Positions 59,851 through 64,000 of a stretch of DNA of 64,000 nucleotides are shown here, piece after piece. The notes below the pieces were generated by a model, which saw only the letters and a program-made list of their open reading frames with translations, did no database searches and was not told where the DNA came from. A program made the position numbers and the translations under genes. The stretch covers positions 2,294,001 through 2,358,000 of the forward strand of contig NZ_JAFBBO010000001.1 of NCBI RefSeq assembly GCF_016907235.1, in the 5' to 3' direction. The stretch is from Oerskovia jenensis (lineage in GTDB: Bacteria > Actinomycetota > Actinomycetes > Actinomycetales > Cellulomonadaceae). The stretch's first letter is position 1, and each line of letters opens with the position of its first letter.

Positions 59851-61842
59851 ATGACCGACGATCCCCCCGCGCGCACACCCGACGGCGCGGCACGACCGCC
59901 CCGCACGACCGCTCTCCGGGCCGCGCTCGCGGCCCGCGCCTCGCGCTGGATCGACCTCGCGCATCTCCTGCCGCAGGCGGGCAGGCCGCTCGTCGCCGCG
60001 GCCGCGCTGCTCAACGTCCTGCTGGGGCTGCTGCCGCTCGCGTTCATCGTGCTCATCGGCTACGTCCTGTACCTCGTCCCGCAGGTCGCGGCCGCCGCCG
60101 GCGGGGCCACTGCAGGAGCGTCCCCGGGCTGGTCCGACCTGCTCACGACCCTCGCCCTCGCGGTCGGCGTGTTCGTGGTCCAGCAGGTCCTCGCGCCGTT
60201 CCAGGCGGGCGTCACCGAGGTCATCGCGCGCCGCGTCGACGAGCACTGCATCGACCGGCTCATGAGCGCCGCGCTGCACGACGCGCCGCTGAACGCGCTC
60301 GAGAGCCCCGAGGCCCTCGACCTGCTGGCCGACGCCCGCGCGGCCTTCGCCCGCGAGGCGCGCCCGCCGGGGGACGCGGCCGCCGCGCTGCTGTCGCTCC
60401 TGTCGCGCTACGTCCAGCTGCTCGGCGCGATCGTGCTGGTGGGCGTCGTCATCTCCCCCCTCGCGGGGATCGTGATCCTGGCGACCGGTCTCTCGATGCG
60501 GTTCGGGGTGCGCGGGACCCTCGGGAAGTTCGCCGACATGTGGGACGCGCTGTCGGGCTCGCGCCGCAAGGTCTTCTACCTGCGCGACCTCGCGACGGGC
60601 GCCCGTGCGGCCAAGGAGATCCGTCTGCTGGGTCTGCTCCCCTGGCTGCGGGCCCGCCTGCGCGCGGACACCCTGGCCGCGTACGAGCCCGCCTGGGCGG
60701 GGAGCCGCAAGCTCCAGTTCTGGCCGATCATCGGGCTCTCGTGCGTGGGCCTCGTGGGTGGCGCGGTCGTCCTCGCGCTCCTGGCCGACGCCGCAGCGTC
60801 CGGCACGCTGAACCTGTTCCAGCTCGGCGTCGCGCTCCAGGCCGTGCTGATCCCCATGCGGTTCGGGGTGTACTTCCCCGAGGCCGACGTGCAGACCCAG
60901 TTCGGCCTGCACTCGTTCCACGCGCTGCGGACGTTCGAGCAGCAGATCGCCTCGGCGCGTACGGCCCGTCCGGCGGCCCCCGTCGCCGTGCGGCGCCCCG
61001 AGCAGGGCATCCGCTTCGAGGGCGTGCGCTTCCGGTACACCGACGACACCCCGTGGGTGCTCGACGGCCTCGACCTCGAGCTCGGCGCCGGGCGGTCCAC
61101 CGCGATCGTGGGGCTCAACGGCGCGGGCAAGACGACCCTCGTCAAGCTCCTCGCCGGGCTCTACGAGCCGGTCGAGGGCCGGATCCTGGTCGACGGCGTC
61201 GACCTGCGCGACCTCGACACGCAGGACTGGCAGCGGCAGCTCGCGCTGATCTTCCAGGACTACGTGCGCTACGAGCTCACGGCCGCGGAGAACATCGGCC
61301 TGGGCGCGCCCGCGCTGCTCGACGACCGTGACGCCGTCACGGCCGCGGCCCGCCGGGCCGGGGCGCTCGACGCCCTGAGCGGACTGCCCGAGGGGCTCGA
61401 CACCACGCTGTCGCGCCGCTACCCCGGCGGGCGCGACCTGTCGGGCGGGCAGTGGCAGCGGGTAGCGCTCGCCCGGGCGCTCCTCGCGATCCAGGGCGGC
61501 TCGTCCGTCCTGGTCCTCGACGAGCCGACGGCGCAGCTCGACGTGCGTGCCGAGGCCGAGTTCTTCGACCGCTTCCTCGCGACCACGGAGGACATCACGA
61601 GCGTCGTCATCTCGCACCGCTTCTCGACGGTCCGCCACGCGGACCGGATCGCGGTGATCGAGCACGGCCGGGTCGTCGAGTGCGGCGACCACGTCGAGCT
61701 CGTCGCCCTCGGAGGCCGCTACGCCGACCTGTTCGAGCTCCAGGCGCAGCGGTTCCGCGACACCGCGGCCGTGGGCGCGACCACGTCGGCCGACGGCGAC
61801 CACCCCACCAGCCCCATCGCAGAGAAGGAGACCGCATCGTGA
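59851..61842 (+). CDS. ABC exporter half-transporter, subunit 1
   Basis: 663 residues: N-terminal membrane domain (about six helices, residues 40-320) and C-terminal ATPase. Walker A VGLNGAGKTTLVKLL, Q-loop IFQDYVRYELT, signature LSGGQWQRVALARAL, Walker B VLVLDEPTAQLD, switch ISHRFSTV: all canonical. Start ATG at 59851 with GGAGG 6 nt upstream; the frame is open much further upstream but reads as arginine/proline-rich noise. The stop overlaps the next start (GTGA). Likely exports a peptide, lipid or drug; the substrate is unknown and no biosynthetic genes are adjacent. Confidence 0.88.
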   Translation: MTDDPPARTPDGAARPPRTTALRAALAARASRWIDLAHLLPQAGRPLVAAAALLNVLLGLLPLAFIVLIGYVLYLVPQVAAAAGGATAGASPGWSDLLTTLALAVGVFVVQQVLAPFQAGVTEVIARRVDEHCIDRLMSAALHDAPLNALESPEALDLLADARAAFAREARPPGDAAAALLSLLSRYVQLLGAIVLVGVVISPLAGIVILATGLSMRFGVRGTLGKFADMWDALSGSRRKVFYLRDLATGARAAKEIRLLGLLPWLRARLRADTLAAYEPAWAGSRKLQFWPIIGLSCVGLVGGAVVLALLADAAASGTLNLFQLGVALQAVLIPMRFGVYFPEADVQTQFGLHSFHALRTFEQQIASARTARPAAPVAVRRPEQGIRFEGVRFRYTDDTPWVLDGLDLELGAGRSTAIVGLNGAGKTTLVKLLAGLYEPVEGRILVDGVDLRDLDTQDWQRQLALIFQDYVRYELTAAENIGLGAPALLDDRDAVTAAARRAGALDALSGLPEGLDTTLSRRYPGGRDLSGGQWQRVALARALLAIQGGSSVLVLDEPTAQLDVRAEAEFFDRFLATTEDITSVVISHRFSTVRHADRIAVIEHGRVVECGDHVELVALGGRYADLFELQAQRFRDTAAVGATTSADGDHPTSPIAEKETAS

Positions 61843-63758
61843 GGACCATGCTGAGAGCCGCGCGCTTCTTCCTCGTCCTGGGCTACCGCACGGACCGGCG
61901 CCGACTGCTCACGGCGGCGGTCCTCATGACGATCGGCTACCTCGCCGGGCCGCTCGTCGGCGTCGCGCTCGGTGCCCTGACGAACGCCGCCCTCGACCAG
62001 CAGACGAGCCTCGCGATCGGCCTGGGCGTGGGTGTCGCGGTCCTGCTGATCTTCGAGCTCATGATGGGCCACTTCGCGCACCTGTACTACTTCGAGCTCG
62101 CGGACCTGCAGCAGCTCGAGCTGACCGACGAGGTCGCGAGGCTCGCGCACGGCAACCCGCAGATCGACCAGTTCGACCGCCCGCGGTTCGCCGAGCTCCT
62201 GACCCTCGTCACGGAGGGGCTGCAGCGGGTGCGGTCCGCGCTCGAGGCGACGCTCCAGCTCAGCGGGCTGCTGCTCCAGGTCACGATCACGACCGTCATC
62301 CTGGCGATGGTCGAGCCGTGGCTGCTGCTGCTGCCGCTCGCCGCGCTGCCGCCCGTGCTCCTCAACAACACGGCGCAGAAGGTGCTCGACTCCGCACGCG
62401 ACGCGTCCGCGCACGAGGTCCAGCTCTCGACGCACCTGGTCTCGCTCGCGACCACGGGCAGCTCGGCCAAGGAGGTGCGGCTGTTCGGCGCGCAGGCCCC
62501 GATCGTCGCGCGCCAGCGTGCGGCGTGGTCCGCGACGACGGCCCGGCTCTGGTCCGCCCACCGCCGCAGCGCCCTGCTGCGCGCGGCCGGGCAGGCGTGG
62601 TTCGCGTGCGCGTACGGCGTCGCGGTGTTCCTGGTCGTGCGCCAGGCCGTCACGGGGTCGGCGAACGTGGGCCAGGTCGTCCTGGTCATCACGCTCGCGG
62701 TCCAGGTGAGCGTCCAGGTCTCGGGCGCGCTCGCGCTGCTCGGCACGTTGCAGGGCGTCGGGCGCACGGTGTCGCACATCGAGGAGCTGCGCGCGTCGGT
62801 CGCCCGACCTGCCTCGGCGGCAGGGACCGGACGGCCCGTGCCCGACGGCGCGGCGCACCCGGGTGCGTCCGGCGCCCTGGTCGGCGAGGACCCGGCGACC
62901 GCGTCGTCGGGCACCGTGACCGCGCCCGTGGGGGCTGCGACCACGGGTGAGCCCGCGGACTCGCGGGGCGTGCCCGCGCGGCTCACGCGCGGCGTGCGCT
63001 TCGAGGACGTGACGTTCACCTACCCCGACACGGACCGCGTCATCCTCGACGGTGTGAGCCTCGACGTGCCTGCGGGGTCGACGCTCGCGGTCGTGGGCGA
63101 CAACGGCGCGGGCAAGAGCACGCTCGTCAAGCTGCTGTGCGGTCTGTACCGGCCGACGTCGGGGCGGATCCTGGTCGACGGCGTCGACCTGCGCGACCTC
63201 GACGACGCCGAGTGGCAGGCGCGTACCGCGACGCTGTTCCAGGACTTCGCGCGGTTCGAGCTCACGATCCGCGAGAACGTGGGCGTGGGCAGGCTCGCGT
63301 CGCTCGACGTCGACGAGGACCTGTGGGCCGCGCTCGACCGGGCGCGTGGTCGCAGCATCGTCGAGAAGCAGGCGGCCGGGCTCGACCAGCTCCTGGGGCA
63401 CGGGTACGGGAACGGCGTCGGGCTCTCGGGCGGCCAGTGGCAGACGCTCGGGCTCGGGCGCACGCTCCTGCGCCGCGAGCCGCTGCTGCTCGTCCTCGAC
63501 GAGCCCGCCGCGGCGCTCGACGCCGCGGCCGAGCACGCGCTCTTCGAGCGGTTCGTCGCGACGGCCGACGAGGCCGGACGGGCCGGCGGCGCGATCACGT
63601 GCTTCGTCTCGCACCGGTTCTCGACCGTGCGCGACGCGGACCAGATCGTGGTGCTCGACGCCGGCAAGGTCCGCGAGCACGGCGACCACGCGGCCCTCAT
63701 GGCGCGGGGCGACCTGTACGCGGAGCTGTTCGGCCTCCAGGCGGGGGCCTACGCGTAG
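61839..63758 (+). CDS. ABC exporter half-transporter, subunit 2 (degenerate signature)
   Basis: 639 residues, same organisation as subunit 1. Walker A VGDNGAGKSTLVKLL, Q-loop LFQDFARFELT, Walker B LLLVLDEPAAALD, switch VSHRFSTV. The signature reads LSGGQWQTLGLGRTL, losing the arginine after Q, so one composite ATP site of the heterodimer may be weakened. A roughly 60-residue alanine/proline/glycine-rich linker (ARPASAAGTGRPVPDGAAHP onwards) joins membrane and ATPase domains. GTG start at 61839 with GAAGGAG upstream; the ATG at 61848 is an alternative. Confidence 0.88.
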   Translation: MRTMLRAARFFLVLGYRTDRRRLLTAAVLMTIGYLAGPLVGVALGALTNAALDQQTSLAIGLGVGVAVLLIFELMMGHFAHLYYFELADLQQLELTDEVARLAHGNPQIDQFDRPRFAELLTLVTEGLQRVRSALEATLQLSGLLLQVTITTVILAMVEPWLLLLPLAALPPVLLNNTAQKVLDSARDASAHEVQLSTHLVSLATTGSSAKEVRLFGAQAPIVARQRAAWSATTARLWSAHRRSALLRAAGQAWFACAYGVAVFLVVRQAVTGSANVGQVVLVITLAVQVSVQVSGALALLGTLQGVGRTVSHIEELRASVARPASAAGTGRPVPDGAAHPGASGALVGEDPATASSGTVTAPVGAATTGEPADSRGVPARLTRGVRFEDVTFTYPDTDRVILDGVSLDVPAGSTLAVVGDNGAGKSTLVKLLCGLYRPTSGRILVDGVDLRDLDDAEWQARTATLFQDFARFELTIRENVGVGRLASLDVDEDLWAALDRARGRSIVEKQAAGLDQLLGHGYGNGVGLSGGQWQTLGLGRTLLRREPLLLVLDEPAAALDAAAEHALFERFVATADEAGRAGGAITCFVSHRFSTVRDADQIVVLDAGKVREHGDHAALMARGDLYAELFGLQAGAYA

Positions 63759-63778
63759 CCCCAGGGCCCCCAAGGGCT

Positions 63779-63845
63779 GAACCCGAGGTTCGTCAGGCTC
63801 CTCGTCGTGGTCGCCTGACGACGTCGCCTGACGAGCCTCGGGTTC
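63779..63845. terminator. bidirectional terminator, long stem-loop
   Basis: 20-bp stem (63779-63798 with 63826-63845) with one wobble pair. The loop repeats the GCCTGACG arm at 63813-63820, allowing an alternative shorter hairpin. Between the exporter operon and the convergent edge gene. Confidence 0.75.
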
Positions 63846-63854
63846 GGCACCGTG

Positions 63855-64000
63855 TCATGACGCCTCGTACGCCACGCCCCAGTGGGCCGCGAGCCGCTTG
63901 GCCTGCGCGTCGAACTCCCGCTGCTCCTCCCGGGTCAGCGACCGGAAGAGCTGGGTGTCGAGGCGCAGGGTCCTCGCGGTCAGGGCGTGCCGCCACCGCC
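63855..64000 (-). CDS. C-terminal end of an unidentified protein (partial)
   Basis: Stop at 63855-63857; 47 codons are visible before the window edge, open throughout. The segment LRLDTQLFRSLTREEQREFD followed by AQAKRLAAHWGVAYEAS is helical and charged with a plausible protein composition. Family not identifiable from this piece. Confidence 0.5.
   Translation of the reverse strand, partial: RWRHALTARTLRLDTQLFRSLTREEQREFDAQAKRLAAHWGVAYEAS

Overview
The window comes from a very G+C-rich actinobacterium. Plant-polysaccharide genes (GH43, GH3, a LacI regulator and a sugar ABC transporter), LAxTG-type surface anchoring and a high share of leaderless-looking promoters (a TANNNT-type -10 ending 6-8 nt before the start codon) suggest the Cellulomonas/Oerskovia/Cellulosimicrobium part of Micrococcales. 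That placement is inference. Nearly all of the window is ordinary chromosome. I saw no tRNA, rRNA, CRISPR array, transposase or integrase.

Layout. 1-2.4 kb: the 5' part of a tyrosinase gene (it runs off the left edge) and a threonine aldolase. 2.4-6.8 kb: a 1482-residue cell-wall-anchored protein with ten DUF5979-like repeats. 7.2-8.8 kb: a PiT phosphate transporter with a small membrane partner behind a PHO box. 8.9-10.1 kb: a VOC protein facing a WYL regulator that has lost its DNA-binding half. 10.1-13.1 kb: an NrtR-like Nudix protein facing an SPFH protein plus NAD-kinase-like pair, with two palindromic operators between them. 13.1-16.8 kb: DinB, APH-like kinase, HEAT-repeat and VanZ proteins. 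16.8-17.6 kb: a HigBA-type toxin-antitoxin pair. 17.6-26.3 kb: a (hemi)cellulose oligosaccharide locus of GH43, GH3, two permeases and a binding protein, with a divergent LacI gene. 26.3-28.6 kb: a low-G+C island with one gene, a DUF262-AlbA_2 fusion that is a candidate defence protein, bracketed by a 32-bp direct repeat of the lacI 3' end. 28.7-37.1 kb: a GT-C membrane protein, uracil-DNA glycosylase, S41 peptidase, amidohydrolase, AhpD-like protein and a lipoprotein GH3 hexosaminidase. 37.3-42.9 kb: a complete livKHMGF branched-chain amino-acid transporter. 43-49.9 kb: aldo/keto reductase, polysaccharide deacetylase, cold-shock protein, two unknown proteins, and a MerR-transglutaminase pair. 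49.9-53.9 kb: a RecB-like nuclease fused to an SF1 helicase. 54.1-59.3 kb: an Excalibur protein and a polar amino-acid transporter with two paralogous binding proteins. 59.5-63.8 kb: a heterodimeric ABC exporter with a possible leader peptide. The window ends inside an unidentified minus-strand gene.

Regulation is unusually legible. It includes a PHO box, a MerR promoter with a 19-bp spacer, LacI operators, an NrtR-type double operator, an autoregulated toxin-antitoxin promoter and many long perfect terminator hairpins. The most promising candidates for undescribed biology are the DUF262-AlbA_2 island, the Nudix/SPFH/NADK-like module, the beheaded WYL regulator that keeps its operator, and the intergenic hairpin families.
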